This document shows positions 8,678 through 18,042 of a stretch of DNA of 64,000 bases, piece after piece. Source of the DNA: Antarctobacter heliothermus (lineage in GTDB: Bacteria > Pseudomonadota > Alphaproteobacteria > Rhodobacterales > Rhodobacteraceae); contig NZ_CP022540.1 of assembly GCF_002237555.1 (NCBI RefSeq), positions 2,857,001 through 2,921,000 on the forward strand. The letters run 5' to 3'. Made by a program: the position numbers and the translations under genes. The number at the start of each line of letters is the position of its first letter. Position 1 is the stretch's first letter. A model generated the notes under the pieces. That model made no database searches, was not told the origin of the DNA, and worked only from the letters and a program-made list of their open reading frames with translations.

Positions 8678-9556
8678 TCAGTCCCCAAGCGGCGGTAGTG
8701 CCTTGATGTAGGCCGCAACCGCATTGCGGTCCTCGGCGGACAAATGGGCAAAATTCTCTACCACCTCGGCCATATGGCCACCCACCGCGTCAAACGTGGG
8801 GGTAAAGCCGGACTCGAGATAATAGGCCACATCCTCTGCTGACCAGTCCAGTTTGTCCGGGGTCAATGGCGGAATGGTGCCACTGCCGGATGGGTTGGGC
8901 GCGCCGCCCATCCACCGGCTCTTGTCCAGCGCGCCGACCGGGTTGCGCGGCGTATGGCATTCCGCGCAATGGGCCAGTGATTCGACCAGATAACGGCCGC
9001 GTTCGTTGCCGTCCGCCTCCATCACATAGTCGTCGGACATGAACAGGAACTTCCAACCGCCAACCGACCGGCGGATATTGAACGGAAAGCCCACGTCATG
9101 CGGTTTGCTGGCAACATCGCTGGCGGGCAGCGTCTGCACATAGGACCACAGGTCGACCAGATCCTGATCCGCCATCTTGGTATAGGCGGTGTAAGGGAAG
9201 GCCGGGTAATAGTGCTGTCCCTTGGGGTTCACACCCCGCGTCACCGCATTGGCAAACTCTTCGAGCGTCCAATCGCCGATTCCCTCTTGGGGGTGGGGCG
9301 AGATGTTGGGCGCATAAAAGGTGCCAAAGTCCGATACAAACTCCATCCCGCCGGTCAGGACCAGTTTGTCCTCGGCCCCCTTGGTGTGGTGACACGACGC
9401 ACAACCAGCGGCGGTGAACACCGTCTCGCCACGCGCGGCATCGCCGGTCAAACCGTCGAATTTCGCCGCATCGACGCGGTTGGGGGCTGTGACCCACAGG
9501 CCAATCCCGGCGCCGACAATCGCCGCCAGGATCACAAGTTTCAGGAATGTGCGCAC
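8678..9556 (-). CDS. membrane-anchored diheme cytochrome c
   Basis: 292 residues. An N-terminal membrane anchor or signal (residues 5-24) leads into two cytochrome c domains with haem sites Cys52-Ala-Ser-Cys55-His56 and Cys196-Ala-Glu-Cys199-His200. The layout resembles the cytochrome subunits that carry electrons from periplasmic dehydrogenases to the respiratory chain. It follows the cytochrome c' gene by 6 bases and is surely in the same operon, which suggests that the two exchange electrons in the periplasm. The electron donor is not evident from the neighbourhood. Confidence 0.9.
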   Translation of the reverse strand: MRTFLKLVILAAIVGAGIGLWVTAPNRVDAAKFDGLTGDAARGETVFTAAGCASCHHTKGAEDKLVLTGGMEFVSDFGTFYAPNISPHPQEGIGDWTLEEFANAVTRGVNPKGQHYYPAFPYTAYTKMADQDLVDLWSYVQTLPASDVASKPHDVGFPFNIRRSVGGWKFLFMSDDYVMEADGNERGRYLVESLAHCAECHTPRNPVGALDKSRWMGGAPNPSGSGTIPPLTPDKLDWSAEDVAYYLESGFTPTFDAVGGHMAEVVENFAHLSAEDRNAVAAYIKALPPLGD

Positions 9557-9562
9557 CGGGGC

Positions 9563-10015
9563 TTACTCAGGCGCGCGGTAGGTGTCGTGGCACGCTTTGC
9601 AGGCTGCGCCAAGCGCACCCATGTTCGGGCCAATCGCGTCCTTGCCGGTGCCGGCAACAGCGGCCATGGCGGTTGCCGCCTCGCCGAACCCGGACCATTT
9701 GGCCATCACGTCGTCGATGTTCTCCCAGACGGCGGGCATGGCGCGGGTGCCGTCGATCGACATTGAATCGGTGCCTTCGGGCCACAGGGCGGGTTGCGCG
9801 ATCATGGACACGGCCACCAGAGAATCGGCAGCAGCCTGCGCCGCTTCGGCGTCATATTCTACGGATCCGCGGGCCATGCCGCCGAGGATGCCAAGGTTCA
9901 GCGCCATAATATTGAATTGACCCTGACGCGCCTTGACGGCCTGCGGCACATCCTGGGCGAAGGTGGGGGTGGCAAAAACGGCCAGTGCGGCCAATGCGAC
10001 AAACGAGGATTTCAT
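9563..10015 (-). CDS. cytochrome c' (periplasmic)
   Basis: 150 residues: a signal peptide (cleavage probably after ATPTFA, residue 20), a four-helix bundle, and the haem site Cys139-Lys-Ala-Cys142-His143 near the C-terminus, which is the hallmark position of class II cytochrome c'. Members bind NO and protect against nitrosative stress. It is the first gene of a two-gene operon with the diheme cytochrome. A short perfect palindrome lies about 45 bases upstream of the start and could be an operator. Confidence 0.93.
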   Translation of the reverse strand: MKSSFVALAALAVFATPTFAQDVPQAVKARQGQFNIMALNLGILGGMARGSVEYDAEAAQAAADSLVAVSMIAQPALWPEGTDSMSIDGTRAMPAVWENIDDVMAKWSGFGEAATAMAAVAGTGKDAIGPNMGALGAACKACHDTYRAPE

Positions 10016-10059
10016 GGGTATCTCCCTGAGTTGAATACCTGCAGCATAATATCGCAGGC

Positions 10060-10072
10060 GATTGTGACAATC
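10060..10072. promoter_or_regulatory. palindrome upstream of cytochrome c' gene
   Basis: GATTGT-G-ACAATC, a perfect 13-bp palindrome about 45 bases before the cytochrome c' start. It is of suitable size for a dimeric regulator, but it does not match the FNR-type TTGAT-N4-ATCAA box. The regulator is unknown. Confidence 0.3.
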
Positions 10073-10207
10073 ACATTCTTGTTTCGACGATCTTTCAGCG
10101 TCTTCGCAAGCGTTTACTGTTTTCCATGCCGCAGTTTCGTGCCGTTTGACCGGAACCCGGCGGCGCGGCTATCCTTTGCGCACTGACATTTTTTCATGAG
10201 GCCTTTG

Positions 10208-11155
10208 ATGTACCGTTCTCTTGTCGCGCTTATTGCGCTCTGGCCGCTGGCTGCCCCGGCCCAAGGTGCGTTGGACGCACCGGTTTCCCCCGCCTTGGCA
10301 GAGGCCCGCGATCACTGGCTGAACGGGCGCTATGACGGCATCTGGGACACCGTCCGGCAAGAGGCCGAAGACGGCCATCCGGTGGCGCAAAACATGCTGG
10401 GCGCCGGTCTGTCAGAAAAGGACAGCGGACAGGGGCTCCCCTATGATCCGGCGGCCGCGCTGGACTGGTACGGGCGCGCCGCTGCACAGGGCTTTGCCCG
10501 CGCGCATTTCAACATGGCGCTGTTCTGGCAAGAGGATCACGCAGGTTTTGGCATCGACTATGCCAAGGCCCGCGCAGAGGCCGAAACCGCCGTCGCGCTG
10601 GACTATCCGCAGGCCTACAACATCCTTGGCGACATGGCGCACCACGGGCGCGGCACCCCGGCGGACATGGTGCAGGCGCTGGAGTGGTATCGCAAGGGGG
10701 CCGATGCGGGCACCTTCAACGGGCTGCGTGAGGTCGGCTATGCCTACTATCACGGCAATGGCGTCGCCGAGGACGTCGACCTGTCGCGCCTCTATCTGGA
10801 ACGCGCGGTCGCCGCCGGCGACAAGAAAGCCATCCCCGATCTGGCTTGGCTCTATGAAGGCAACGACGGCATCGCACAGGATCTGGTGAAGTCATGGCTG
10901 CTCTACCGGCTGGGCGTCGAACGCGGCGTGCCCAAGGCAGCCTATGAACTCGGCCTGTTTGTCGCCTGGGCCGACTACAAAGGCCACTGGCACAACCCGG
11001 TTCAGGGCTACGGGTATTGCCTTGTGGCTATCGACTGGGGCCATACCCTCAACGACGCTGACATCGCTGAGGAATGCGAACTTCTGGCCGAGGGGTTCGA
11101 CGACGACCAGCGCGCCGCCGCCCGAGCCTTTGCCGAGGACATCAAGACCCGCTAA
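10208..11155 (+). CDS. secreted Sel1-repeat protein
   Basis: 315 residues with a signal peptide (MYRSLVALIALWPLAAPAQG) followed by Sel1/TPR-like helical repeats: HPVAQNMLGAGL, ALDWYGRAAAQGFARAHFNMAL, ALEWYRKGADAGTFNGLREVGYAYYHGNGV, LYLERAVAAGDKKAIPDLAWLYEG. Such repeats mediate protein-protein contacts, often in the periplasm. Start at 10208 because GAGG lies 6 bases upstream; an ATG at 10196 is in frame but overlaps that site. The partner is unknown. Confidence 0.85.
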   Translation: MYRSLVALIALWPLAAPAQGALDAPVSPALAEARDHWLNGRYDGIWDTVRQEAEDGHPVAQNMLGAGLSEKDSGQGLPYDPAAALDWYGRAAAQGFARAHFNMALFWQEDHAGFGIDYAKARAEAETAVALDYPQAYNILGDMAHHGRGTPADMVQALEWYRKGADAGTFNGLREVGYAYYHGNGVAEDVDLSRLYLERAVAAGDKKAIPDLAWLYEGNDGIAQDLVKSWLLYRLGVERGVPKAAYELGLFVAWADYKGHWHNPVQGYGYCLVAIDWGHTLNDADIAEECELLAEGFDDDQRAAARAFAEDIKTR

Positions 11156-11159
11156 GCCA

Positions 11160-11699
11160 TCAGTCGGTGAACCGCACCTTGCCGATATAGGGCAGGTTGC
11201 GGTTCCGTTGGGCAAAGTCGATGCCGTAGCCGACCACAAACTCATCGGGGATCTCGAACCCGATCCAGTCGGCCCGCACCTCCACCTCGCGCCGCGTCGG
11301 CTTGTCCAGCAGGGCGATCACCTTCAACTTGCGCGGCCCGCGCGCATTCAGCAGGTGGATCACATGGTGCATGGTGAACCCTGTGTCGATGATATCCTCG
11401 ACCACCAGCACATCGCGCCCCTCGATCCCGCCGCGCAAGTCCTTGAGAATGCGCACCTCTCGGCTGCTTTCCATCGCGCTCCCGTATGAGGACGCCTCCA
11501 GGAAATCGACCTCCACCGGCAGGTCCAGCTCGCGCACCAGATCGGCGATGAACACGAAACTGCCGCGCAGCAATCCCACCACCACCAGCTTGTCAGTGTC
11601 CGCAAACTCACGGTCGATCTCGCGCGCCAGCGCCTCGATCCGGGCGGCGATGGATTTGGCAGAGATCATCTTGTCTACGACATATGGACGCTGTGTCAT
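11160..11699 (-). CDS. hpt: hypoxanthine phosphoribosyltransferase
   Basis: 179 residues. Salvages hypoxanthine (and guanine) to the nucleotide with PRPP. The PRPP-binding loop is [14 protein letters not shown], and [16 protein letters not shown] and FLEASSYG are typical of the Hpt family. ATG at 11699 is preceded by AAGGGA at good spacing. It is divergent from the Coq10/RatA-like gene with about 70 bp between them, and it converges on the Sel1 gene with 4 bp between stops. Confidence 0.93.
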   Translation of the reverse strand: MTQRPYVVDKMISAKSIAARIEALAREIDREFADTDKLVVVGLLRGSFVFIADLVRELDLPVEVDFLEASSYGSAMESSREVRILKDLRGGIEGRDVLVVEDIIDTGFTMHHVIHLLNARGPRKLKVIALLDKPTRREVEVRADWIGFEIPDEFVVGYGIDFAQRNRNLPYIGKVRFTD

Positions 11700-11768
11700 G
11701 GCTTTCCCTTGAAACTTCGCCGTGACAATACGAAATCCACCGCCATTGTCAGTCCCGAAAAGAGCGAC

Positions 11769-12212
11769 ATGCCGACCCACTCAGAGACCCGAAAACTGCC
11801 CTATTCCGCCCAACAGATGTACGATCTGGTGGCCGATGTGGGATCGTACCACGAATTCCTGCCGTGGACGGCGGCGGCGCGCATCCGGTCGCGCCAGCAA
11901 GTGGATGACCATGAGGTGATGCTTGCGGACCTCGTGATCTCGTTCAAAGTCTTCCGTGAGAAATTCGGCAGCCGCGTCACCCTGTGGCCGGACGAAAAAC
12001 GGATCGACACGGAATACCTTGATGGCCCGTTCAAGCATATGATTTCAAAATGGAAATTCCGAGATGTGGACGGCGGGGTAGAGGTCGATTTCTTTGTCGA
12101 TTTCGAATTCCGCAATCGCATCCTGCAGGGCGCGGCGGGGATGTTTTTCTACGACGCCATGCAGCGCGTCGTCCGTGCGTTTGAACGCCGCGCGGCAGAG
12201 CTTTACGGCTAA
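11769..12212 (+). CDS. START-like protein, Coq10/RatA family
   Basis: 147 residues of the polyketide cyclase/START fold: [24 protein letters not shown], then a central [22 protein letters not shown] and the C-terminal helix [22 protein letters not shown]. Members bind ubiquinone and assist respiration (Coq10), or are named RatA in E. coli. In alphaproteobacteria the ubiquinone role is the more likely. ATG at 11769 gives [13 protein letters not shown], as expected for the family. Confidence 0.88.
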   Translation: MPTHSETRKLPYSAQQMYDLVADVGSYHEFLPWTAAARIRSRQQVDDHEVMLADLVISFKVFREKFGSRVTLWPDEKRIDTEYLDGPFKHMISKWKFRDVDGGVEVDFFVDFEFRNRILQGAAGMFFYDAMQRVVRAFERRAAELYG

Positions 12213-12240
12213 GCGCGCCATCCGCCGTCCTTGGCGCACC

Positions 12241-12266
12241 TCGTCCCGGACGTGATCCGGGATCTC
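12241..12266. repeat. TCCCGGA-N5-TCCGGGA dispersed hairpin
   Basis: Seven-base inverted repeat TCCCGGA/TCCGGGA around CGTGA, continuing into TCTCG. I recall this short hairpin motif as a repeat scattered between genes in many alphaproteobacteria. Only one copy was noticed in this window. Confidence 0.5.
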
Positions 12267-12394
12267 GCCCGCCGTCCCCAAAGCGACCGTTAACCATCTG
12301 TTTGGAAATGGGACCGGGGCTGGGCGCTTTGCCCAGAAATTGCCCGATTTCCGGCCCATGTCTTACGCTTCTGTTACCAACCGAACCCAAAGCC

Positions 12395-12892
12395 ATGCCC
12401 GCCGTCTTTAACATTGCCGCGCTGTTTCTGCCCCAGACGCAGACCCTCGGGATGCCGCAGGCCGCGAAATCCGCCGCCCGTCTGGTGCCGCCCGGACAGG
12501 CGTATACAGCAGCACAGGCCGCGCCGAGCCCCACCGCCCCGTTTGGCGCGGGGGCGCCGATGGCCACCGGGGCCGTCCTGCCGCCTTCGGCGCAACTGCC
12601 CGTGCCTGCGCCGCCGCCTGTTGTCTCGACCAATCAGACCGGTTTGATCGCCGCCGCCGCCATCAACGGGCTGGACCGCGCACCCGAGGACAGGCCGCGC
12701 GACCCGCATCAGAACCGCCGCGAACCCGCGACCGTTTCGCCGGACCAACGCGCGGAACAGCGCCCCACATCCGCCGCGCAAGACGTGGTGCCAAGGGGAC
12801 TGCCCGGCGGTCCCGCGCCCTCGGCCGCTGGCGGCACCGTCCATCAGGCCGCGCCCGGTTACGGCGCGGCGCGCATGGCCCTTCACGGCTGA
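12395..12892 (+). CDS. hypothetical Ala/Pro-rich protein
   Basis: 165 residues, dominated by Ala, Pro, Gly and Arg, with no clear fold beyond a short hydrophobic start (MPAVFNIAALFLP). The middle segment TNQTGLIAAAAINGLDRAPEDRPRD looks the most protein-like. Third codon positions are strongly G/C, as in neighbouring real genes, which supports coding. Competing frames on the other strand look worse. I do not recognise the family. It could be a secreted or flagellum-associated disordered protein, but nothing nearby says so. Confidence 0.5.
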   Translation: MPAVFNIAALFLPQTQTLGMPQAAKSAARLVPPGQAYTAAQAAPSPTAPFGAGAPMATGAVLPPSAQLPVPAPPPVVSTNQTGLIAAAAINGLDRAPEDRPRDPHQNRREPATVSPDQRAEQRPTSAAQDVVPRGLPGGPAPSAAGGTVHQAAPGYGAARMALHG

Positions 12893-12949
12893 CTTTACCT
12901 CGCCGCACATCCCGTTAGTGTCGCGCCGGACCACAACCCGGAGCGCGCA

Positions 12950-14218
12950 ATGACATCCCCCTTTACCCCGATCATCGACGCCGCCCGCGCCGCCGACACC
13001 GATACCGCCCGCGCCATCATGGCGCTCTCGGCGCTCGACTGGGCGGCCTGCGGAATCGCCGGACAGGCCGAGCCGGTCAGCGTCAAGACCCGCGCCCTGA
13101 TCGGGGATGAGGGCGGCGCCCCACAGGCCACGCTTTTTGGCGGGGGCAGGGCACCGATGCGCGGCGCGGCGCTGGTCAATGGCGCGACCTCACATGCGCT
13201 GGACTATGACGATACCCATTTCGCCCATATCGGCCACCCTTCTGTGGCCGTCCTGCCCGCCGCGCTGGCAGTCGGAGAGCGTTACGGCAAGACCCTGCCG
13301 CAGATCCTCGACGCCGCCCGCCTCGGGGCAGAGGCCTCGATCCGCTTTGGCCTGCGCTTTGGCCGCGCGCATTATCAGGCGGGCTATCACCAGACCGCCA
13401 CCGCCGGGGCCTTTGGCGCATGCCTCGCCGCTGCGGAACTGATGGACCTGACCGAAGACCAGACCCTGCACGCCCTCGGCCTTGTCTCGACTCGCGCCTC
13501 CGGCCTGAAATCGCAGTTCGGCACCATGGGCAAACCCTTCAACGCCGGAATCGCCGCGTCCAACGGGGTCGAATCCGCGTGGCTCGCCGCGCAGGGGTTC
13601 ATCTCGAACCCCGACGCGCTCGATACCACCAACGGCTTTGTTCAGACCCACATCTGCGACGGAGACACAACGCAGCCGCCCGGCGCTCTGCTGGAAACCC
13701 TCAGCCACAAATACCACGCCTGTTGCCACGGGTTGCACGCCACGCTAGAGGCGCTGGCCCTGCTGCCGCGCCCCGACGCAACACAGGTCAAAGCCGTCAC
13801 AATCACCACTCATCCGCGCTGGCTGACCGTCTGCAACATCGCCGCGCCGCGCACCGGGCTAGAGGCGAAATTCTCCTACCGCCTTGTGGCGGCGTTGTCC
13901 CTGCTGGGCCATGACACGGCGGCGCTCGACACCTTTTCCGACGCGCTGTGTACCGATCCGCAGATCATCGCCCTGCGTGACCGCGTCACGGTACAAACCG
14001 ACGACACCCTGAAGGAAACAGAGGCACTGCTAACGCTCGACACCGACGGCAGTTATGAGGCGCATTTTGATCTGGAGGCGCCGATGCCGCTGGACACCCG
14101 CGCCAATCGCCTGCGCGCCAAGGCGGCGGCCTTGGTGGGCCCCGACCGCGCCGCCGCCCTCTGGCAAGCCATCGAGTCCGGGGATCGCGCGGCATTCAGC
14201 GCCGAAATCGCCGGGTGA
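12950..14218 (+). CDS. MmgE/PrpD family protein
   Basis: 422 residues. Family members include 2-methylcitrate dehydratase and immune-responsive aconitate decarboxylase. The family signatures are ATSHALDYDDTHFAHIGHPSVAVLPAALAVGE near residues 78-110, then GYHQTATAGAFGACLAAAEL and GTMGKPFNAGIAASNGVESAWLA. No prpBC genes are nearby, so a methylcitrate role is not indicated and the substrate is open. A GGAG precedes the ATG. It ends convergent to amt. Confidence 0.88.
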   Translation: MTSPFTPIIDAARAADTDTARAIMALSALDWAACGIAGQAEPVSVKTRALIGDEGGAPQATLFGGGRAPMRGAALVNGATSHALDYDDTHFAHIGHPSVAVLPAALAVGERYGKTLPQILDAARLGAEASIRFGLRFGRAHYQAGYHQTATAGAFGACLAAAELMDLTEDQTLHALGLVSTRASGLKSQFGTMGKPFNAGIAASNGVESAWLAAQGFISNPDALDTTNGFVQTHICDGDTTQPPGALLETLSHKYHACCHGLHATLEALALLPRPDATQVKAVTITTHPRWLTVCNIAAPRTGLEAKFSYRLVAALSLLGHDTAALDTFSDALCTDPQIIALRDRVTVQTDDTLKETEALLTLDTDGSYEAHFDLEAPMPLDTRANRLRAKAAALVGPDRAAALWQAIESGDRAAFSAEIAG

Positions 14219-14299
14219 AATGTCAGCGCCCTTGAGGGCGAGGTGTTAACGATCCGTAAAAACGCCTCTGTAACCCATTGATTTTACAGGGCCGGGTTT

Positions 14300-14317
14300 C
14301 TGTGCACGCGTGGACAG
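14300..14317. repeat. copy 1 of intergenic palindrome (one mismatch)
   Basis: CTGTGCACGCGTGGACAG, one base different from the perfect palindrome CTGTCCACGCGTGGACAG found at 41051-41068. It lies between the convergent MmgE/PrpD and amt genes. Confidence 0.7.
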
Positions 14318-14319
14318 AA

Positions 14320-14345
14320 AAAGCGGACCCCGCAGGGCCCGCTTT
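14320..14345 (-). terminator. terminator of amt
   Basis: Read on the minus strand: AAAGCGG and GGG pair with CCC and CCGCTTT, followed by TTTTT, 20 bases after the amt stop codon. A standard rho-independent terminator. Confidence 0.8.
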
Positions 14346-14365
14346 CAAATCGCTCCCGTCAGGGA

Positions 14366-15544
14366 TCAACTCGCATGATCATAGGCCCGTTCGCCATGCA
14401 CGGTGATGTCCAGCCCATTCACCTCGGTCTCATCATCGACCCGTAGGGGCGTGATCGCCTTGACCACAAAGATCAGGACCGCGGTCACCACAACGGTAAA
14501 GACCCCGACCACCGCCAGAGACCCCAACTGTGCCGCCCATGATCCAAGGCCAAAGACCGCGATCATGATCGTCCCAAAGATCCCGCCGACGCCATGCACC
14601 GCAAAAACATCCAGCGTGTCGTCGATCTTCATCTTGTTGCGGATCAGGTTGACCGCCTCTTGGCAGAGAATGCCCGCCACAGCCCCGATGATCAGCGCCT
14701 GCACCGGCCCGACAAAGCCTGACGCCGGGGTGATCGAGGCAAGCCCCGCAATTGTCCCCGTCACCATGCCCACCATGGACGACTTGCCGAATTTGATCCG
14801 CTCCCACAGCGCCCATGTCAGTGAGGCCGCCGCCGCCGACAGATGCGTGACAGTCAGCGCCATCGCAGCCCCTCCGTCCGCCGCCAGCTGCGAGCCCCCG
14901 TTAAAGCCGAACCATCCGACCCACAGCATCGCCGCCCCGATCATCACATAGCCCGGGTTGTGCGGCGGCGTGGTGTGGTTCTTGCGCGGCCCAAGGAAGA
15001 ACGCGATCAGCAGCGCCGCAAGCCCTGCCGTTTCATGCACCACGATACCGCCCGCGAAATCCTTGACGCCGGTCTCCCCAAAGATCCCGCCATCGGCCAG
15101 CATCCCGCCGCCCCAGACCCAATGGACCACCGGCGCATAACACAGCAGCATCCACAGGCCCGAGAACAGCAGCACAAAGCCAAAGCCGACCCGCTCTACA
15201 TAGGCCCCCACAATCAGCGCCGGTGTGATGATCGCAAAGGTCATCTGAAAGGCAAAGAACAGCACCTCGGGCAGAGTGCCCGCCAGCGTGTCTGCGGTGA
15301 TGCCGTTCAGAAATGCCTTGTCCAGCCCGCCCCAGATCGCGTTCCCCTCGCCGAAAGCGATGGAATAACCCACGACAAACCACAGAACGCTCATCAGACA
15401 GGCGATGGCGTAGCACTGCATAAAGACGCTCAACACGTTCCGTGACCGCACAAGCCCGCCGTAAAACAGCGCCAGCCCCGGCAATGTCATAAACAGCACC
15501 AGCGCCGTCGCCACGATGATCCAGGCGGTATCCGCTCCGTTCAT
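14366..15544 (-). CDS. amtB: ammonium transporter Amt/MEP
   Basis: 392 residues, about 11 membrane segments, moving ammonium across the inner membrane. The signatures FYGGLVRSRNVLSVFMQC and VHETAGLAALLIAFFLGPRKN are present, as are both pore histidines of the family (in VVHETAG and in FAVHGVGGIFGT). The ATG at 15544 has GGAGGG about 9 bases upstream. An ATG at 15553 abuts that site, and a longer frame to 15898 is not credible. No glnK (PII) gene precedes it, unlike many proteobacterial amt loci. It lies close to the ntr genes, which commonly control it. Confidence 0.95.
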   Translation of the reverse strand: MNGADTAWIIVATALVLFMTLPGLALFYGGLVRSRNVLSVFMQCYAIACLMSVLWFVVGYSIAFGEGNAIWGGLDKAFLNGITADTLAGTLPEVLFFAFQMTFAIITPALIVGAYVERVGFGFVLLFSGLWMLLCYAPVVHWVWGGGMLADGGIFGETGVKDFAGGIVVHETAGLAALLIAFFLGPRKNHTTPPHNPGYVMIGAAMLWVGWFGFNGGSQLAADGGAAMALTVTHLSAAAASLTWALWERIKFGKSSMVGMVTGTIAGLASITPASGFVGPVQALIIGAVAGILCQEAVNLIRNKMKIDDTLDVFAVHGVGGIFGTIMIAVFGLGSWAAQLGSLAVVGVFTVVVTAVLIFVVKAITPLRVDDETEVNGLDITVHGERAYDHAS

Positions 15545-15768
15545 ATCCCTCATCCCTCCGTTAGGTTGGCAGGCAGGAAGCGGATTTTGATTGCGGAAAA
15601 AAGCAGCAAGGCGTCGAGGGGTGGCGTAAAATGCCAGCATTTCGCAAAGAGCAACGGATTTGTGCGGAAAAAATCGCGAATGCGGATAAATTAAGCGTGG
15701 TTGAGTCGCTTGCGCTGCTGGTAGGTGCGCGCTCTGACCGGTGCCCCGACCGTCCAGAGCCGTCTGGC

Positions 15769-16236
15769 TCAGCCAAGCCCCGACATCAACAGGCGCAACG
15801 CGTGGTCCCGTGCCGCCGCGCGCACCTCTGCGCGACCCAGGGCGCCATGATCGATGGTCTGGGTCGTGACGCCATTGGCCGTCGCCAGCCCGTAGCAAAC
15901 CCGCCCCTCGGGTTTGAACTCGGACCCGCCGGGACCGGCAATCCCGCTGATCGCCACCGCCACGTTCGCCCGCGCCGCCCCCCGCGCGCCCATGGCCATT
16001 TCGCGCGCGACCTCTTCCGACACCGCGCCATGCGCTTCCAGCGTGGCGGGCGACACGCCCAGCATTTCGGTCTTTGCCAGATTGGAGTAGGTGACAAAGC
16101 CGCGTTCAAACGCAGCGGAAGATCCGGCAATATCAGTGATCGCGGCGGCGACCATGCCGCCGGTACAGCTTTCGGCGGTGGTGACGGTCTGGCCGGTTTG
16201 TGTCGCCTTCTCGACGATGTGCTGCGCGATCGTCAC
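15769..16236 (-). CDS. pncC: CinA C-terminal domain family, nicotinamide-nucleotide amidase
   Basis: 155 residues, only the amidase domain of CinA. It hydrolyses nicotinamide mononucleotide to nicotinate mononucleotide plus ammonia in pyridine nucleotide recycling. TVTTAESCTGGMVAAAITDIAGSSAAFERGFVTYSN holds the active-site serine region, and AISGIAGPGGSEFKPEGRVCYGLA is also typical. Its start overlaps the pgpA stop (ATGA). It is last of a three-gene set ispDF-pgpA-pncC, a gene order I recall from other alphaproteobacteria. Confidence 0.92.
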   Translation of the reverse strand: MTIAQHIVEKATQTGQTVTTAESCTGGMVAAAITDIAGSSAAFERGFVTYSNLAKTEMLGVSPATLEAHGAVSEEVAREMAMGARGAARANVAVAISGIAGPGGSEFKPEGRVCYGLATANGVTTQTIDHGALGRAEVRAAARDHALRLLMSGLG

Positions 16237-16718
16237 ATCAGCATCCCATGTGAGATCCCGGCCAGCACAACGGTGATCATCGCGGCGAGGATCCCCGCCA
16301 GCACGTCGTCTAGCATAACGCCCAAAGGGGAGCCCATACGATCAACAGCTCCAATGATCCACGGTTTCCAGATGTCGAACAGCCGAAACAGGACAAAGCC
16401 CGCGATCCAGCCGGGCCATAGCTGCCACAGATCAACCGACATCAGAATCGCTCCATAACTGATTGGAAACAAGGCGATCCACTGGCCGACCAGTTCATCG
16501 ACAACCACCCATGACGGATCTTCGCCGTGACCGTCGGCTGTCAGTTTGATCACCGCAAGCCACCCCAACCCGAAGGCGGCGATGGTCAACACCAGCAACA
16601 GCCAAAAGCCGCCAATCATGTGCACGCCGTAGGCCAGCGGCAGCGCTGCCAGTGAGCCCCATGTGCCCGGCGCGGGGCGCAGATATCCAACACCGCCGAC
16701 AGAGGCCAGCCACCTCAT
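16233..16718 (-). CDS. pgpA: phosphatidylglycerophosphatase A
   Basis: 161 residues. Dephosphorylates phosphatidylglycerol phosphate in the inner membrane during phospholipid synthesis. The signatures are [19 protein letters not shown] near the N-terminus, [13 protein letters not shown] with the metal-binding acidic residues, and [16 protein letters not shown]. Three to four membrane segments are visible. The start overlaps the ispDF stop and the stop overlaps the pncC start, so the three genes are translationally coupled. Confidence 0.94.
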   Translation of the reverse strand: MRWLASVGGVGYLRPAPGTWGSLAALPLAYGVHMIGGFWLLLVLTIAAFGLGWLAVIKLTADGHGEDPSWVVVDELVGQWIALFPISYGAILMSVDLWQLWPGWIAGFVLFRLFDIWKPWIIGAVDRMGSPLGVMLDDVLAGILAAMITVVLAGISHGMLM

Positions 16719-17845
16719 GAGGACACCAGTGTTGCAGTGGCCAGCGCGGCGATGCCTTCTTCGCGTCCGGTAAAGCCCAACCGCTCTGACGTGGTGGCCT
16801 TGATCGATATGCGGCTGCTGTCCAAATCCATGACATCTGCCATTTTCGAAGTCATTTCTGCGGCATGTGGGCCGATCTTTGGTCGCTCACAGATCAGCGT
16901 CAGGTCGATGTTGCCGATTGCATAGCCTCGCGTGCGGGCCAGATTGACCGCATGACGCAGGAAAATCGCACTCTCGGCGCCCTTCCACTTCGGATCGGAG
17001 GGAGGAAAGTGCCGTCCGATGTCGCCCTCGGCCAGCGCACCGTAAAGGGCGTCCGTAACCGCGTGCATGCCCACATCGGCATCAGAATGCCCTTTGAGCT
17101 TGTGCGTGTGCGGGACGGCGACGCCGCAGAGCATGACATGGTCACCGTCCTCAAACGCGTGCACGTCGAACCCATTGCCAAGCCTTACATCCATATTCCC
17201 TCGTAACTGTTTGGCAGCACGGGAAAAATCCCCCGCTTCGGTGATTTTCAGGTTGGCCTCGTCGCCGGGTACGATGGCCACTGTCATGCCCGCCGCACGG
17301 GCCACGGCCACATCATCTGCCGCACCACCAGTATGGGCGCGATGAGCGGACAGAATTTGCGCGAAATCAAACCCTTGCGGGGTCTGCGCGCGGTATAGCC
17401 CGGTGCGGTCTTGTGTTCCCGATACCAGCCCTGCATCGCCGGTCCACAGCGCATCCGTAACGGCCAGCGCCGGGGCCGCGCCCGCATGGGTGTCCAGCGC
17501 CGCCAGAACCGCCTCTATGACGGTGGCAGTCACGCAAGGGCGCGCCACGTCATGGATCAGCACCTTGTCTGGCGCGAATTCCGCCAATGCCTCCAGCCCC
17601 GCCAGCACAGATGCGGCCCGCTCTGCGCCACCCGAAATGAGCCGCACATCCAGTCCCTGCGCCGCTGCCTCGGCCTCGGCTCTGTCGTCGGGGTGGATCA
17701 CCATGACGATCGGCCCGCGCCCGGTAAAGGCCGCAAGCGTCCAGCGCGCCACGGGTTGGCCGCCAACGCATTGCCATTGTTTCGGAAGTTCCCCGCCAGC
17801 CCGCGTGCCACGGCCTGCGGCGACGATGATGATCCCAGTGTTCAT
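16715..17845 (-). CDS. ispDF: bifunctional IspD/IspF of the MEP isoprenoid pathway
   Basis: 376 residues. Residues 1-220 are IspD (2-C-methyl-D-erythritol 4-phosphate cytidylyltransferase; [20 protein letters not shown] and [12 protein letters not shown]). Residues 222-376 are IspF (2-C-methyl-D-erythritol 2,4-cyclodiphosphate synthase; [13 protein letters not shown] and [32 protein letters not shown]). The fusion is common in alphaproteobacteria. The ATG at 17845 was chosen as the closest to the IspD core; a frame to 17899 adds [18 protein letters not shown]. First gene of the ispDF-pgpA-pncC set, divergent from dus. Confidence 0.95.
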   Translation of the reverse strand: MNTGIIIVAAGRGTRAGGELPKQWQCVGGQPVARWTLAAFTGRGPIVMVIHPDDRAEAEAAAQGLDVRLISGGAERAASVLAGLEALAEFAPDKVLIHDVARPCVTATVIEAVLAALDTHAGAAPALAVTDALWTGDAGLVSGTQDRTGLYRAQTPQGFDFAQILSAHRAHTGGAADDVAVARAAGMTVAIVPGDEANLKITEAGDFSRAAKQLRGNMDVRLGNGFDVHAFEDGDHVMLCGVAVPHTHKLKGHSDADVGMHAVTDALYGALAEGDIGRHFPPSDPKWKGAESAIFLRHAVNLARTRGYAIGNIDLTLICERPKIGPHAAEMTSKMADVMDLDSSRISIKATTSERLGFTGREEGIAALATATLVSS

Positions 17846-18042
17846 GGCCTGCCCGTCGTTTTCGCTCTTTGTCATAGGCCCTGACGGGCCATGGCGCAAT
17901 CAGTCGGAGTGTGTGCCTGTTTTTTGTGCGCATAGCCGGGATGCGCCCGGAAAAAGGGCCTGACCGATTGTGGAAAACGCTGTTTTCCCATAAATCTGAC
18001 GACCAGAGGGCACACGCTCGCCATTGCACAAGGACTGGGCAT

